Assembly (NCBI GenBank): GCA_017471925.1
Contig: JAFURM010000042.1
Coordinates: forward strand, 38,631 to 102,630
Reading direction: 5' to 3'
Length of the DNA: 64,000 bases
Origin: Bacteroides sp.
GTDB taxonomy: Bacteria; Bacteroidota; Bacteroidia; Bacteroidales; Bacteroidaceae
The position numbers and the translations under genes were made by a program. Positions 54,006 to 62,802 of the stretch are shown piece after piece. The first letter of the stretch is position 1. Every line of letters starts with the position of its first letter. The notes beneath the pieces are model-generated. The model was given only the letters and a program-made list of their open reading frames with translations. It searched no databases and was not told the origin of the DNA.

Positions 54006-54013
54006 CAAAGGTA
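54006..54013 (-). promoter_or_regulatory. Bacteroidetes -7 element of the RND operon
   Basis: TACCTTTG on the minus strand, 35 bp before the adaptor ATG. Confidence 0.6.
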
Positions 54014-54058
54014 GAGGGAGAAAAGAACATGCGGCTTATGCAAACGGCGAGAGAAATG

Positions 54059-54141
54059 TTCTATTTTCCGCAGTTAAGTCTCTTTAAGAAAACTTATTAG
54101 AACGTTATGCTGAAATGGAATAGAAATGAGGAAAAATAGAA
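54059..54141. promoter_or_regulatory. Candidate AraC operator half-sites
   Basis: TTCTATTTTCC (54059-54069) is inverted relative to GGAAAAATAGAA (54130-54141), and a further GGAATAGAA lies at 54117-54125. All are in the divergent region between the efflux operon and its presumed regulator. Spacing of the two direct copies is 13 bp. Confidence 0.35.
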
Positions 54142-54213
54142 TATACCTATTCATCCATTATTTCCCATCTTTGCAGCCGAACTAAAGAAACTAAGACTAA
54201 ACGAAACGACTTA

Positions 54214-55140
54214 ATGGAAATGGAAACGGAAAATGTAACAGTAAAGACCATCGACATCGGTGACTTCATGCCGATGAAAGAGCAGATGGACTACTTGGAC
54301 AATGACATCATGCTCTCGGAAAAGCTGGTGGACTTTCCACATGGCAACAACCGCATGGCCTATCGCGTCAACTTCTTCCTGATGGTGGCCTGCGAAGAGG
54401 GAGAAATGCAGATTCACATCAACGGCAATCCCTACCTCATCCGACGGAACGACATCCTGATTATCCTGCCCACCATGCTCATCAGCGAGACCCGCCGCAG
54501 CACGGACAACAGGGTGCGCCTGGTGGGCTTCTCGAGCAAGTTCCTGAACCGCATCGTGAAGAAGGACCGCTTCAGCGAGCGGATGTTCTTCAGCCTCTAC
54601 CAGAACCCCATACGCAGCACCGAAGGCAAGGAACACTCGCCCATGCTGCACCACTACATGGCACTGTTGATGGACAAGATTGAGGACACGGCCAACTTCT
54701 ATCGCCGCGACATCCTGCAATACCTCTTCTCGGCCATCTTCTGCGAAATGATGAACGAGCTGCGCAAGCACCTGGGTGACGTGGACGAGCCCAAGCCCGA
54801 CAAGAGCCTGCGGCGTGCGGGCTACGTCTTCAAGCAGTTCCTGGCCGAGCTCTCCAAGGACGGCGGCATACACCGCTCCGTCTCCTACTATGCCGACCGC
54901 CTGTGCTACTCGCCCAAGTACGTCTCCAGCATCATCAAGCAGGTGAGCGGACGCACGGCCCTGGACTGGATTAACGAATACACCGTGGAGCAAATCAAGA
55001 TTCAGCTGAAACACACGGACAAGTCGGTGAAGGAGATTGCCGACCACTTCAACTTCTCCAACCAGTCCTTCTTCGGCAAGTACGTGAAGGCTCACCTCGG
55101 CATGTCCCCCGCCCGCTACAGGTTAGAGGGAGAGGGCTAA
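54214..55140 (+). CDS. AraC family transcriptional regulator, divergent to RND operon
   Basis: The protein has 308 residues. An N-terminal sensor domain (QIHINGNPYLIRRNDILIIL) precedes a C-terminal double HTH (RSVSYYADRLCYSPKYVSSI; KSVKEIADHFNFSNQSFFGK) ending HLGMSPARYR. It lies back-to-back with the efflux operon across a 243-bp control region with repeated half-sites, which suggests control of the pump in response to a substrate-like effector. That link is inferred from position only. Confidence 0.9.
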   Translation: MEMETENVTVKTIDIGDFMPMKEQMDYLDNDIMLSEKLVDFPHGNNRMAYRVNFFLMVACEEGEMQIHINGNPYLIRRNDILIILPTMLISETRRSTDNRVRLVGFSSKFLNRIVKKDRFSERMFFSLYQNPIRSTEGKEHSPMLHHYMALLMDKIEDTANFYRRDILQYLFSAIFCEMMNELRKHLGDVDEPKPDKSLRRAGYVFKQFLAELSKDGGIHRSVSYYADRLCYSPKYVSSIIKQVSGRTALDWINEYTVEQIKIQLKHTDKSVKEIADHFNFSNQSFFGKYVKAHLGMSPARYRLEGEG

Positions 55141-55163
55141 CGAGGGGGTAAATATCGGATTTA

Positions 55164-55398
55164 GGCACGGATGATCAAGGGGAGCTGTCGGCTTGCCGAC
55201 TGAGGGGTCTCCACACAGCTGAAGCGTTGAGGGAGCACTTCCCTGATTTTCAGCCATCAGGCCGCACATGTGTGGTCCACGGGCCACACATGTCTCGTCC
55301 ATCGTCGGAACACGTCCCGTCCACGCACCACACACGTCCCGACGAAAGGCCAAACGCATGGACTCTAATTCCGCATTCAAATCCGCCTCATCCGTACC
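55164..55398. repeat. Degenerate repeat copy E with palindrome cluster inside
   Basis: GGCACGGATGA at 55164-55174 and a three-mismatch version of the reverse 18-bp motif at 55381-55398 enclose a second repeat type: ACATGTGTGG/CCACACATGT arms (55266-55275 and 55284-55293), followed by CACGTCCCGTCCACGCACCA-type units to about 55350. TATCAACTATCAATTATCAA units follow to 55435. No gene is visible in 55141-55512. Confidence 0.7.
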
Positions 55399-55454
55399 CC
55401 AAACTATCAACTATCAATTATCAACTATTAACTACAGAAGAGTATATAAAAAGC

Positions 55455-55492
55455 GAAGAGCCGCATCAGGCGGGGACCTGAGACGACTCTTC
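55455..55492 (-). terminator. Terminator downstream of tRNA-Gln
   Basis: Outer stem GAAGAG/CTCTTC (55455-55460 and 55487-55492) with inner pairing, followed on the minus strand by CGCTTTTT. Confidence 0.7.
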
Positions 55493-55512
55493 AGAGAAGG
55501 GGGAGGGGGAAG

Positions 55513-55583
55513 TTGGACTACCAGGATTCGAACCTGGACAAACAGAACCAAAACCTGTTGTGCTACCATTACACCATAGTCCA
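55513..55583 (-). tRNA. tRNA-Gln (anticodon TTG)
   Basis: On the minus strand a 71-nt cloverleaf: acceptor stem TGGACTA/TAGTCCA with discriminator A, D-loop GGTGTAATGGTAGC, anticodon loop TTTTGGT giving TTG (reads CAA), T-arm GGTTCGAATCC. CCA is not encoded. A TATCTTTG promoter element lies 31 bp upstream (55614-55621) and a terminator follows at 55455-55492, so it is an independent unit. Confidence 0.95.
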
Positions 55584-55613
55584 AACTTGGTGTGCTTTTG
55601 CTAAAAAGCGGTG

Positions 55614-55621
55614 CAAAGATA
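55614..55621 (-). promoter_or_regulatory. Bacteroidetes -7 element of tRNA-Gln
   Basis: TATCTTTG on the minus strand, 30 bp before the tRNA 5' end. Confidence 0.6.
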
Positions 55622-55628
55622 GAGGGTT

Positions 55629-55656
55629 GTCCCGAGATATGCAAATATCTCGGGAC
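55629..55656 (+). terminator. Hairpin between tRNA-Gln and tyrS
   Basis: Perfect 12-bp arms GTCCCGAGATAT/ATATCTCGGGAC with loop GCAA. The T tract (55658-55664) follows on the plus strand, so it is a textbook terminator for plus transcription. It may also slow transcripts leaving tyrS on the minus strand. Confidence 0.65.
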
Positions 55657-55696
55657 ATTTTTTTATTCAGGCACGTACCAAAAGAGAGATGCCGGC

Positions 55697-56989
55697 TTAC
55701 TTGGCAATGACCAGATAGTAGTTCTTCTTGCCGCGCTGCACGAGGAGATACTTGCCGTCCAGCAAGTCGGCGGCAGTGATGGCCTGGTCGAAGGCGGTGA
55801 GCTTCTCCTTGTTCAGGGAGACGCCGCCGCCCTGCACGAGCTTGCGCATCTCGCCCTTGGAGGGGAAGACGGGAGCATGTTCCACGAAGAGGTCTACGGC
55901 CTTCACGCCTTCGGCAAGGAGTCCGCGGCTCACCTCGAACTGGGGCACGCCCTCGAAGACGGCCAGCAGGGTCTCTTCGTCCAGCTTCTTCAGTGCCTCG
56001 CCGGTGGCGTTGCCGAAGAGGATGCCCGATGCCTCCACTGCGGCGTTGTAGTCGGCTTCGGAGTGTACCATGATGGTCACTTCCTTGGCCAGGCGTTTCT
56101 GGAGCACACGCAGATGGGGTGCCTGGGCATGTTCGGCCACGAGGGCATCCACCTCTTCCTTGGTGAGCATGGTGAATATCTTGATGTACTTCTCGGCATC
56201 GGCGTCGCTGACGTTGAGCCAGAACTGATAGAACTTGTAGGGTGAGGTGTAGCGCGGGTCGAGCCAGATGTTGCCGCTCTCGGTCTTGCCGAACTTTCCG
56301 CCGTCGGCCTTGGTGATGAGGGGACAGGTGAGGGCGTATACCTCGCCGCCGTTGGTGCGTCGGATGAGTTCGGCACCGGTGGTGATGTTGCCCCACTGGT
56401 CGCTTCCGCCCATCTGCAGCTTGCAGTTCTTGTGTTCATAGAGGTAGAGGAAGTCGTAGCTCTGCAGCAGCTGGTAGGTGAACTCGGTGAAGGAGAGTCC
56501 GTCGCGTGCCTCGCCGTTCAGTCGCTTCTGCACGGAGTCCTTGGCCATCATGTAGTTCACGGTGATGTGCTTGCCCACTTCGCGTGCAAAGTCCAGGAAG
56601 GTGAAGTCCTTCATCCAGTCATAGTTGTTCACGAGTTCGGCCTTGTTGTCGGCTTCGCTGTCAAAGTCCAGGAACTTGCTGAGCTGTGCCTTGATGCAGT
56701 CCACGTTGTGGCGCAGGGTGGCTTCGTCCAGCAGGTTGCGCTCCTGCGACTTGCCCGAGGGGTCGCCAATCATGCCCGTCGCGCCGCCGATAAGGGCCAG
56801 GGGCTTGTGTCCGCAGCGCTGGAAGTGGCGCAGTATCATGACGCCACAGAGGTGGCCAATGTGCAGGGAGTCGGCCGTGGGGTCAATGCCCAGATAGGCC
56901 GTTACCATCTCTTTCGCAATTAACTCTTCGGTGCCCGGCATCATCGTGTGGAGCATGCCGCGCCATCTCAATTCTTCTACAAAATTCAT
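55697..56989 (-). CDS. tyrS: Tyrosine--tRNA ligase
   Basis: The protein has 430 residues, normal for bacterial TyrRS. Class I signatures are present: [19 protein letters not shown] (HIGH) and [14 protein letters not shown] (KMSKS-like, KFGKT). The tyrosine pocket [18 protein letters not shown] and a C-terminal S4-like RNA-binding domain ([20 protein letters not shown]) are also visible. It charges tRNA-Tyr in the cytosol. It starts 19 bp after nadB and is probably co-transcribed with it. Confidence 0.97.
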   Translation of the reverse strand: MNFVEELRWRGMLHTMMPGTEELIAKEMVTAYLGIDPTADSLHIGHLCGVMILRHFQRCGHKPLALIGGATGMIGDPSGKSQERNLLDEATLRHNVDCIKAQLSKFLDFDSEADNKAELVNNYDWMKDFTFLDFAREVGKHITVNYMMAKDSVQKRLNGEARDGLSFTEFTYQLLQSYDFLYLYEHKNCKLQMGGSDQWGNITTGAELIRRTNGGEVYALTCPLITKADGGKFGKTESGNIWLDPRYTSPYKFYQFWLNVSDADAEKYIKIFTMLTKEEVDALVAEHAQAPHLRVLQKRLAKEVTIMVHSEADYNAAVEASGILFGNATGEALKKLDEETLLAVFEGVPQFEVSRGLLAEGVKAVDLFVEHAPVFPSKGEMRKLVQGGGVSLNKEKLTAFDQAITAADLLDGKYLLVQRGKKNYYLVIAK

Positions 56990-57008
56990 CGGTTGTTATT
57001 TTACTTCG

Positions 57009-58583
57009 TTATTGTTTTTTGTTCTTCGGATAGTCTATGGTGTAGTGCAGTCCCCGGCTCTCCTTGCGTTCCATGGCGTGTCGGGTGATGAGGTAGCCCA
57101 CGTTGATCATGTTGCGCAGTTCGCACAGTTCGCGGGTAGCCTTGCTGCTCTTGAAGAGCTTCTCGGTCTCTTCGTAGAGGATGTCCAGGCGGTTCCAGGC
57201 GCGAATCAGGCGGGTGTTGCTGCGCACGATGCCCACGTAGGCCTCCATAATCTGGTTCACCTCCTTCATGCTCTGCGTGATGAGCACGCGCTCTTCGTTG
57301 CTGATGGCTCCTTCGTCGTTCCATTCGGGGATGTCTTCGTTGAAGTCATAGCGGTCCAGCACGCTGAGGGCATGGCGTGCAGCGGCGTCGGCATAGACCA
57401 CCGCCTCGATGAGGGAGTTGCTGGCCAGTCGGTTGCCGCCGTGCAGTCCGGTGCAGCTGCACTCGCCGATGGCATAGAGGCGTCGGATGCTGCTCTGTCC
57501 GTCCAGGTCCACCGTGATGCCTCCACAGAGGTAGTGGGCCGCGGGTGCCACGGGAATGTAGTCCTTCGTGATGTCTATGCCGATGGAGAGGCACTTCTTG
57601 TAGATGTTGGGGAAGTGTCGCTTGGTCTCCTCGGGGTCCTTGTGGGTCACGTCCAGGTAGACGTGCTCGTCGCCGCGCAGCTTCATCTCGTTGTCTATGG
57701 CGCGGGCCACGATGTCGCGCGGTGCGAGCGACAGGCGGGGGTCATACTTCTGCATGAACTCACGGCCATCCTTCGTGCGGAGCACGCCGCCATATCCGCG
57801 CATGGCTTCGGTGATGAGGAACGAGGGGCGGTCGCCGGGGTGATAGAGTGCGGTGGGGTGGAACTGGATGAACTCCATGTCCTTCACGGCTCCCTTGGCC
57901 CGATAGACCATGGCTATGCCGTCGCCCGTGGCTACCAGGGGATTGGTGGTGTGGCGATAGACGGCTTCACATCCGCCGGTGGCCATGACGGTCACCTTGG
58001 AGAGGAAGGTGTCCACCTGTCCGGTCTCTTCATTGAGCACGTAGGCTCCGAAACACTTGATGCCGGGCGTGTAGCGCGTCACGATGATGCCCATGTGGTG
58101 CTGCGTGATGATTTCCACGGCAAAGTGGTTGGTGAGTACCGTGATGTTGGGGTGAGCCTTTACGGCCTCGATGAGCGAGGTCTGTATCTCCGCTCCGGTG
58201 TTGTCCTTGTGGTGCAGGATGCGGAACTCCGAGTGTCCGCCCTCCTTGTGCAGGTCGAACTCTCCCTGCTCGTTGCGGTCGAAGTTCACGCCCCACTTGA
58301 TGAGCTCTTCTATCTGTGCGGGTGCGCCCTTCACCACTTTCTCCACGGCCGCACGGTCGCTGATCCAGTCGCCGGCAATCATGGTGTCTTCAATATGTTT
58401 CTCGAAGTTGTCCACCTTCAGGTTGGTGACGGAAGCGATTCCGCCTTGTGCAAAATAGGTATTGGCCTCTTCCAGTCCTGCCTTGCAGACGAGGGCCACT
58501 GTTCCCTTGTGCGCCACTTTCAGCGCGAAACTCATACCGGCCAGTCCGGAGCCGATGACGAGAAAATCGAACTTTCTTACCAT
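57009..58583 (-). CDS. nadB: L-aspartate oxidase
   Basis: The ATG at 58583 (MVRKFDFLVIGSGLAGMSFA) gives 524 residues. The eight extra codons from 58607 cover the promoter. FAD-binding GSGLAGMS, the family blocks NTYFAQGGIASV, ATGGCEAVYRHTTNP and EFIQFHPTALYHP with its active-site residues, and HYLCGGITVDLDGQSSIRRL followed by GLHGGNRLASNSL identify NadB. It oxidises aspartate to iminoaspartate for NAD synthesis. No nadA or nadC is nearby. TACTTTTG at 58605 is a suitable promoter element. Confidence 0.96.
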   Translation of the reverse strand: MVRKFDFLVIGSGLAGMSFALKVAHKGTVALVCKAGLEEANTYFAQGGIASVTNLKVDNFEKHIEDTMIAGDWISDRAAVEKVVKGAPAQIEELIKWGVNFDRNEQGEFDLHKEGGHSEFRILHHKDNTGAEIQTSLIEAVKAHPNITVLTNHFAVEIITQHHMGIIVTRYTPGIKCFGAYVLNEETGQVDTFLSKVTVMATGGCEAVYRHTTNPLVATGDGIAMVYRAKGAVKDMEFIQFHPTALYHPGDRPSFLITEAMRGYGGVLRTKDGREFMQKYDPRLSLAPRDIVARAIDNEMKLRGDEHVYLDVTHKDPEETKRHFPNIYKKCLSIGIDITKDYIPVAPAAHYLCGGITVDLDGQSSIRRLYAIGECSCTGLHGGNRLASNSLIEAVVYADAAARHALSVLDRYDFNEDIPEWNDEGAISNEERVLITQSMKEVNQIMEAYVGIVRSNTRLIRAWNRLDILYEETEKLFKSSKATRELCELRNMINVGYLITRHAMERKESRGLHYTIDYPKNKKQ

Positions 58584-58604
58584 AAGAATGATGTTTAGAC
58601 AGGG

Positions 58605-58612
58605 CAAAAGTA
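58605..58612 (-). promoter_or_regulatory. Bacteroidetes -7 element of nadB
   Basis: TACTTTTG on the minus strand, 21 bp before the ATG at 58583. Confidence 0.5.
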
Positions 58613-58659
58613 TAAAATAAGTGGCTAAATCGTTACCTTTACGCCAAAAAACTACAGAT

Positions 58660-59076
58660 ATGAACCGTATTTTTCATGCCCGCATCGCCTTGGCCCACAG
58701 TTTGGCCCTGCTGATGCTCACCGTTCTGGCGCTTTTCGGCCTCTGGGAGAAACAGGCGCTCTGCTTCGTTCCCGCCCTGATTCTGCTGGTGGTGCTCATC
58801 GAAAGACTGATACACACCACCTATACCCTGACCACCGACGGCCGTCTGATTATCGACCGTGGACGCTTCTCGCACACCCGCACGGTGGACCTGCGGGACA
58901 TCCGCTCCGTGCAGCGCTGCTCCTCGCTGCGCATCGGACGCTGCTGCCTGATGACCTACGTGCTGCTGCAGCTGGCCGACGGCCGCCACGAAGCCCTGAC
59001 CCCGGCCAATGAAGAAAGCTTCACGAGAGTGCTGGAACGCCACATCGCCATTTTTTGTGCGGAAAATGAGGGTTAA
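58660..59076 (+). CDS. Small membrane protein with PH-like domain
   Basis: The ATG at 58660 gives 138 residues. Two hydrophobic helices (LAHSLALLMLTVLALFGLW and ALCFVPALILLVVLIERLI) precede a PH-like beta domain (YTLTTDGRLIIDRGRFSHTR, VDLRDIRSVQRCSSLRIG) and a C-terminal helix, as in bPH2/YdbS-like proteins. Function is unknown, probably envelope-associated. It is divergent from nadB and followed 48 bp later by lpdA. A near-consensus TACCTTTA lies at 58634-58641. Confidence 0.75.
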   Translation: MNRIFHARIALAHSLALLMLTVLALFGLWEKQALCFVPALILLVVLIERLIHTTYTLTTDGRLIIDRGRFSHTRTVDLRDIRSVQRCSSLRIGRCCLMTYVLLQLADGRHEALTPANEESFTRVLERHIAIFCAENEG

Positions 59077-59124
59077 TTACAAATTGTTGCGTATCTTGCA
59101 GCCCAAACCTTTAATTGAACCAGT

Positions 59125-60552
59125 ATGAAATACCAGATTGCCATTATCGGCGGAGGGCCTGCGGGCTACACAGCCGCCGAAGCTGCCGGACGGGCAGGAA
59201 AGAGTGTAGTGCTTTTCGAGAAACAGAACCTGGGCGGCGTGTGCCTCAACGAAGGGTGCATCCCCACCAAGACGCTGCTCTATTCGGCCAAGACGCTGGA
59301 CAGCGCCCGCCATGCCGGCAAGTATGCCGTCAGGGTGGAAGGAGTGCCGACGGCCGACCTGCCCAAGGTCATCGCCCGCAAGCAGAAGGTGGTGCGCAAG
59401 CTGGTGCTGGGCGTGAAGGGCAAGCTCACGGCCCACGGCGTGACCATCGTCAGCGGCGAAGCGACGGTAGCGGACCGGAACAGGGTGCAGTGCAACGGCG
59501 AGACCTACGAGTGCGACAACCTCCTGCTCTGCACAGGCTCCGAAACCTTCATCCCTCCCATCCCCGGCGTGGAGAGCGTGCCCTATTGGACCCATCGCGA
59601 AGCCCTGGACTGCAAGCAGTTGCCCGAGTCGCTGGCCATCATCGGCGGCGGAGTCATCGGCATGGAGTTTGCCTCCTTCTTCTGCAGCATGGGCGTGCAG
59701 GTCACGGTGGTGGAGATGATGGACGAGATTCTGGGCGGCATGGACAAGGAGCTCTCTGCCCTGCTCCGTGCCGACTATGCCAAGCGGGGCGTGAAGTTCC
59801 TGCTGAAGACCCGCGTCACCTCCTTAGAGAGGGCACTCCCCGCCACGGAGACCGATGCAGAAACGGCTGCCGAAGCCGTTGCGGACGCTCCCGCCGAAGC
59901 CATACGGGTGAACTATGTGGATGCTGAAGGACACGAAGATAGCGTGGTGGCCGAAAAACTGCTGATGAGCGTGGGCCGCCGACCCGTGCAGCACGGTGCC
60001 GGACTGGAAAACCTGCCGCTGCAACGGACGGAGCGCGGACACATCCGCGTGGACGAACACATGCAGACCTCCCTGCCCGGAGTCTATGCCTGCGGCGACC
60101 TGACGGGCTTCTCCCTCCTGGCCCATACGGCAGTGCGCGAGGCCGAAGTGGCCGTAAACCACATCTTGGGCCGCACGGACGCCATGAGCTATCGCGCCAT
60201 CCCCGGCGTGGTCTACACCAATCCCGAGATAGCCGGCGTGGGCGAAACCGAAGAGAGCCTGCAGCGCAAAGGCATCGCCTATCGCGTCAGCAAGCTCCCC
60301 ATGGCCTACAGCGGCCGCTTCGTAGCCGAGAACGAGGGCGTGAACGGTGTCTGCAAGCTCCTTCTGGCCGAAGACGACACCCTGCTCGGCGCCCACCTCC
60401 TGGGCAATCCCGCCTCCGAAATCGTCACCCTGGCCGGCATGGCCATCGAGCTACGCCTCCCCGCCCGACAGTGGAGCCGCACCGTCTTCCCCCACCCCAC
60501 CGTGGGCGAAATCTTCAAGGAAGCATTGGAAACAAGGGAGATAATCAAATAA
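59125..60552 (+). CDS. lpdA: Dihydrolipoyl dehydrogenase
   Basis: The protein has 475 residues. FAD motif IIGGGPAGYTAAEAAGRAG, redox-active disulfide GGVCLNEGCIPTKTLLYS, NAD motif IIGGGVIGMEFASFFCSMG, VYACGDLTGFSLLAHTAVRE and the C-terminal His-Glu region TVFPHPTVGEIFKEAL make a complete enzyme. It reoxidises dihydrolipoamide in 2-oxoacid dehydrogenase or glycine cleavage complexes. An Ala/Glu-rich insertion (about residues 236-252, TETDAETAAEAVADAPAEA) interrupts the NAD-domain region. No E1/E2 genes are adjacent. Confidence 0.95.
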   Translation: MKYQIAIIGGGPAGYTAAEAAGRAGKSVVLFEKQNLGGVCLNEGCIPTKTLLYSAKTLDSARHAGKYAVRVEGVPTADLPKVIARKQKVVRKLVLGVKGKLTAHGVTIVSGEATVADRNRVQCNGETYECDNLLLCTGSETFIPPIPGVESVPYWTHREALDCKQLPESLAIIGGGVIGMEFASFFCSMGVQVTVVEMMDEILGGMDKELSALLRADYAKRGVKFLLKTRVTSLERALPATETDAETAAEAVADAPAEAIRVNYVDAEGHEDSVVAEKLLMSVGRRPVQHGAGLENLPLQRTERGHIRVDEHMQTSLPGVYACGDLTGFSLLAHTAVREAEVAVNHILGRTDAMSYRAIPGVVYTNPEIAGVGETEESLQRKGIAYRVSKLPMAYSGRFVAENEGVNGVCKLLLAEDDTLLGAHLLGNPASEIVTLAGMAIELRLPARQWSRTVFPHPTVGEIFKEALETREIIK

Positions 60553-60610
60553 TCAAAAACAACTTGTTTGCATGCCGCAAAAAAGCAGTAATTCCCCCTA
60601 TTAATCCCCC

Positions 60611-62053
60611 ATGAAACAAATCCTCCTGACCCTCCTGGCCCTCTGCACCCTGCCGCTCCATGCGGAGGGCCGACTGCCACAAACAGATACAACCCCGCCG
60701 GACAGCCTGCTGCAAGCCCGCATAGACAGCCTGATAACCCACAGGCTGCCTGCAGGCTCCGAGGCCGGCATCTCCATCTACGACCTGTCGGCCGACAAGC
60801 CCCTCTACAGCTACCGTGCCGACAAGCTCTGCCGCCCCGCCTCCACCATGAAGCTGCTCACCACCATCACCGCCCTGGACCGTCCCGAAGCCGACGAACC
60901 CTTCCGCACAGAAGTGTGGTATCACGGCACCGTTCGTCAGGACACCCTGCACGGCGACCTCTACGTAGTGGGCGGCTTCGACCCCGAGTTCGACGACCTC
61001 GCACTGGACTCCCTCGTCAGCCAGATAGCCGCACAGCCCTTCTCCGTCGTGGCCGGACACATCTATGGCGACATCTCCATGAAAGACTCCCTCTACTGGG
61101 GCAGCGGATGGCTGTGGGACGACAACCCCTCCTCCTTCCAGCCCTACCTCTCGCCCCTCATGCTCTGCAAGGGCTGCGTCAGCGTCACCGCCACGCCCGC
61201 ACCCCTCCGGGGCGACACGGCCCTCATCACCTGCCATCCCCTCTCCTCCTACTACAGCGTGAAGAACACAACCCTGACCCGTACCCCCGCCGCCGGACGC
61301 TTCCGCGTGACGCGCAACTGGCTGACCAACGGCAACCGCATCAGCATCGCGGGCAACGTAGACAGCCGACGCCAGACATCGGTCAACCTCTACTCCTCCC
61401 AGGACTTCTTCATGCACACCTTCACGGAACGCCTGCAGGCACGGGGCATCACCTCCCCCACCACCTATAGCTACAAAGAGTTACAAAAAGACACACTTGT
61501 CGTGCGAATAGCCTCATTCGAAACCGCCACGCAAGCCGTAGTAGACGAAATCATGAAAGAAAGCGATAACCTGAATGCCGAAGCCCTCCTCTGCCGCCTG
61601 GCCGTCCAGGCCACAGGCCATCGCCACGTCACGGCCGAAGAGGGGCTGGACGAAGTACGCCAACTGATGAAACGCCTGGGCCACGACCCCAAGCGCTACC
61701 GCCTGGCCGACGGCTGCGGACTGTCAAATTACAACTACATCACTCCCGAATTGCTTGTTTCGTTCCTGAAGTACGCATATTCGCACACAGACCTCTTTCG
61801 CAAACTCTACAAAGCGTTACCCATTGCCGGCACAGACGGCACCCTGGAACACCGCATGAACCGCGGCACCCGTGCCTATCGCAACGTCCATGCCAAGACC
61901 GGCTCCTTCACCGCCATCAACTGCCTGGCCGGCTACCTCCGTACCCCCTCCGGCCACCAGATTGCCTTCGCCATCATGAACCAGAACATCCTCTCTGCCC
62001 GCGAAGCCCGCGCCTTCCAGGATGCCCTCTGCGAACTGCTGCTAATGCCGTGA
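60611..62053 (+). CDS. dacB: D-alanyl-D-alanine carboxypeptidase/endopeptidase (PBP4 type, S13)
   Basis: The protein has 480 residues with a signal peptide (ILLTLLALCTLPLHAEG). The penicillin-binding motifs are in order: PASTMKLLTTI (SxxK), MKESDNLNAEALL (SxN) and NVHAKTGSF (KTG). A large insertion between the first two motifs is typical of peptidase family S13. It trims or cleaves peptidoglycan stem peptides in the periplasm. Its stop lies 12 bp inside the 3' end of the convergent small gene at 62042. Confidence 0.94.
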   Translation: MKQILLTLLALCTLPLHAEGRLPQTDTTPPDSLLQARIDSLITHRLPAGSEAGISIYDLSADKPLYSYRADKLCRPASTMKLLTTITALDRPEADEPFRTEVWYHGTVRQDTLHGDLYVVGGFDPEFDDLALDSLVSQIAAQPFSVVAGHIYGDISMKDSLYWGSGWLWDDNPSSFQPYLSPLMLCKGCVSVTATPAPLRGDTALITCHPLSSYYSVKNTTLTRTPAAGRFRVTRNWLTNGNRISIAGNVDSRRQTSVNLYSSQDFFMHTFTERLQARGITSPTTYSYKELQKDTLVVRIASFETATQAVVDEIMKESDNLNAEALLCRLAVQATGHRHVTAEEGLDEVRQLMKRLGHDPKRYRLADGCGLSNYNYITPELLVSFLKYAYSHTDLFRKLYKALPIAGTDGTLEHRMNRGTRAYRNVHAKTGSFTAINCLAGYLRTPSGHQIAFAIMNQNILSAREARAFQDALCELLLMP

Positions 62054-62692
62054 GGGACTATCTCCTTCCCATAGTATAGGAAGTATACGGTAGGGAATGA
62101 AATCAAGGTTACGGAATGGAGTATTAACCGCTTTTATGGAATCATTTGGCAGCCATATCGTAAGCTTGAGACTATCTTCCATGGCATACAAATGATTTCT
62201 AAATAAGGGCACCTTTTTCAATAATTCAGCTATACAAACTTCTTTTATACTATACACCACGTCCCCCTCATCACTATAAGCATCTACAGGTTGTGGAACT
62301 TCCGAAACGAAAATTTTCCTTTTATTGGAAGGACTATCCTTCAAGGAAAAACCGGTATGAGAAATACATAATAGTTTATTTTTCTGTTTCAGGAAACGAA
62401 TTTCTTTCTTCTTGTCTGAATCCATACAAACCAGCGTATCGCCTTTATGCACAAACTTCCCCTTCGACCAGATGACAGGAATCACATTAAGAATCTCTAT
62501 ACTGTGATAATAACAGACGTGAATGTTTTCATAGGTTTTCGGATCCGTTGACCATAGTACATAAGTCTGTTTATCATGACAAAAATACAAGTCAATATCT
62601 TGTACATTGAGATAGACCGAATACCTTACTTTTTGCGAAACTCCCGCCATGCAAAAGCATAGGAACAAACCTATAATAAAAATCCTTTTCAT
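62042..62692 (-). CDS. Small exported protein of unknown function, candidate RHS immunity
   Basis: The protein has 216 residues with an N-terminal signal peptide (RIFIIGLFLCFCMAGVSQ). I recognise no domain. Composition is AT-rich and unlike the preceding housekeeping genes, but like the tip of the RHS gene upstream. It is the next gene downstream of the RHS open frame on the same strand (110-bp gap), the usual position of an immunity gene, and an exported product would fit a toxin acting in the periplasm. It has a TATATTTG promoter element (62728) and a terminator separates it from the RHS gene, so it can be made independently. The immunity role is inference from position. Confidence 0.65.
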   Translation of the reverse strand: MKRIFIIGLFLCFCMAGVSQKVRYSVYLNVQDIDLYFCHDKQTYVLWSTDPKTYENIHVCYYHSIEILNVIPVIWSKGKFVHKGDTLVCMDSDKKKEIRFLKQKNKLLCISHTGFSLKDSPSNKRKIFVSEVPQPVDAYSDEGDVVYSIKEVCIAELLKKVPLFRNHLYAMEDSLKLTIWLPNDSIKAVNTPFRNLDFIPYRILPILWEGDSPSRH

Positions 62693-62727
62693 ATGACATT
62701 TACACCATTAGTTATTATTATATGCTG

Positions 62728-62735
62728 CAAATATA
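62728..62735 (-). promoter_or_regulatory. Bacteroidetes -7 element of the small exported protein gene
   Basis: TATATTTG on the minus strand, 35 bp before the ATG at 62692 and downstream of the RHS terminator. Confidence 0.55.
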
Positions 62736-62757
62736 GTGAATTTGCTAAAGAAAGAAA

Positions 62758-62789
62758 GTCCTGCTGTTGGATTGCTCCAACAACAGGAC
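62758..62789 (-). terminator. Terminator of the RHS gene
   Basis: Arms 62758-62770 and 62777-62789 (GTCCTGCTGTTGG with CCAACAACAGGAC, one mismatch), loop of 6, followed on the minus strand by a T-rich stretch TTTCTTTCTTT. Confidence 0.7.
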
Positions 62790-62802
62790 AAAATCGGTTA
62801 TG

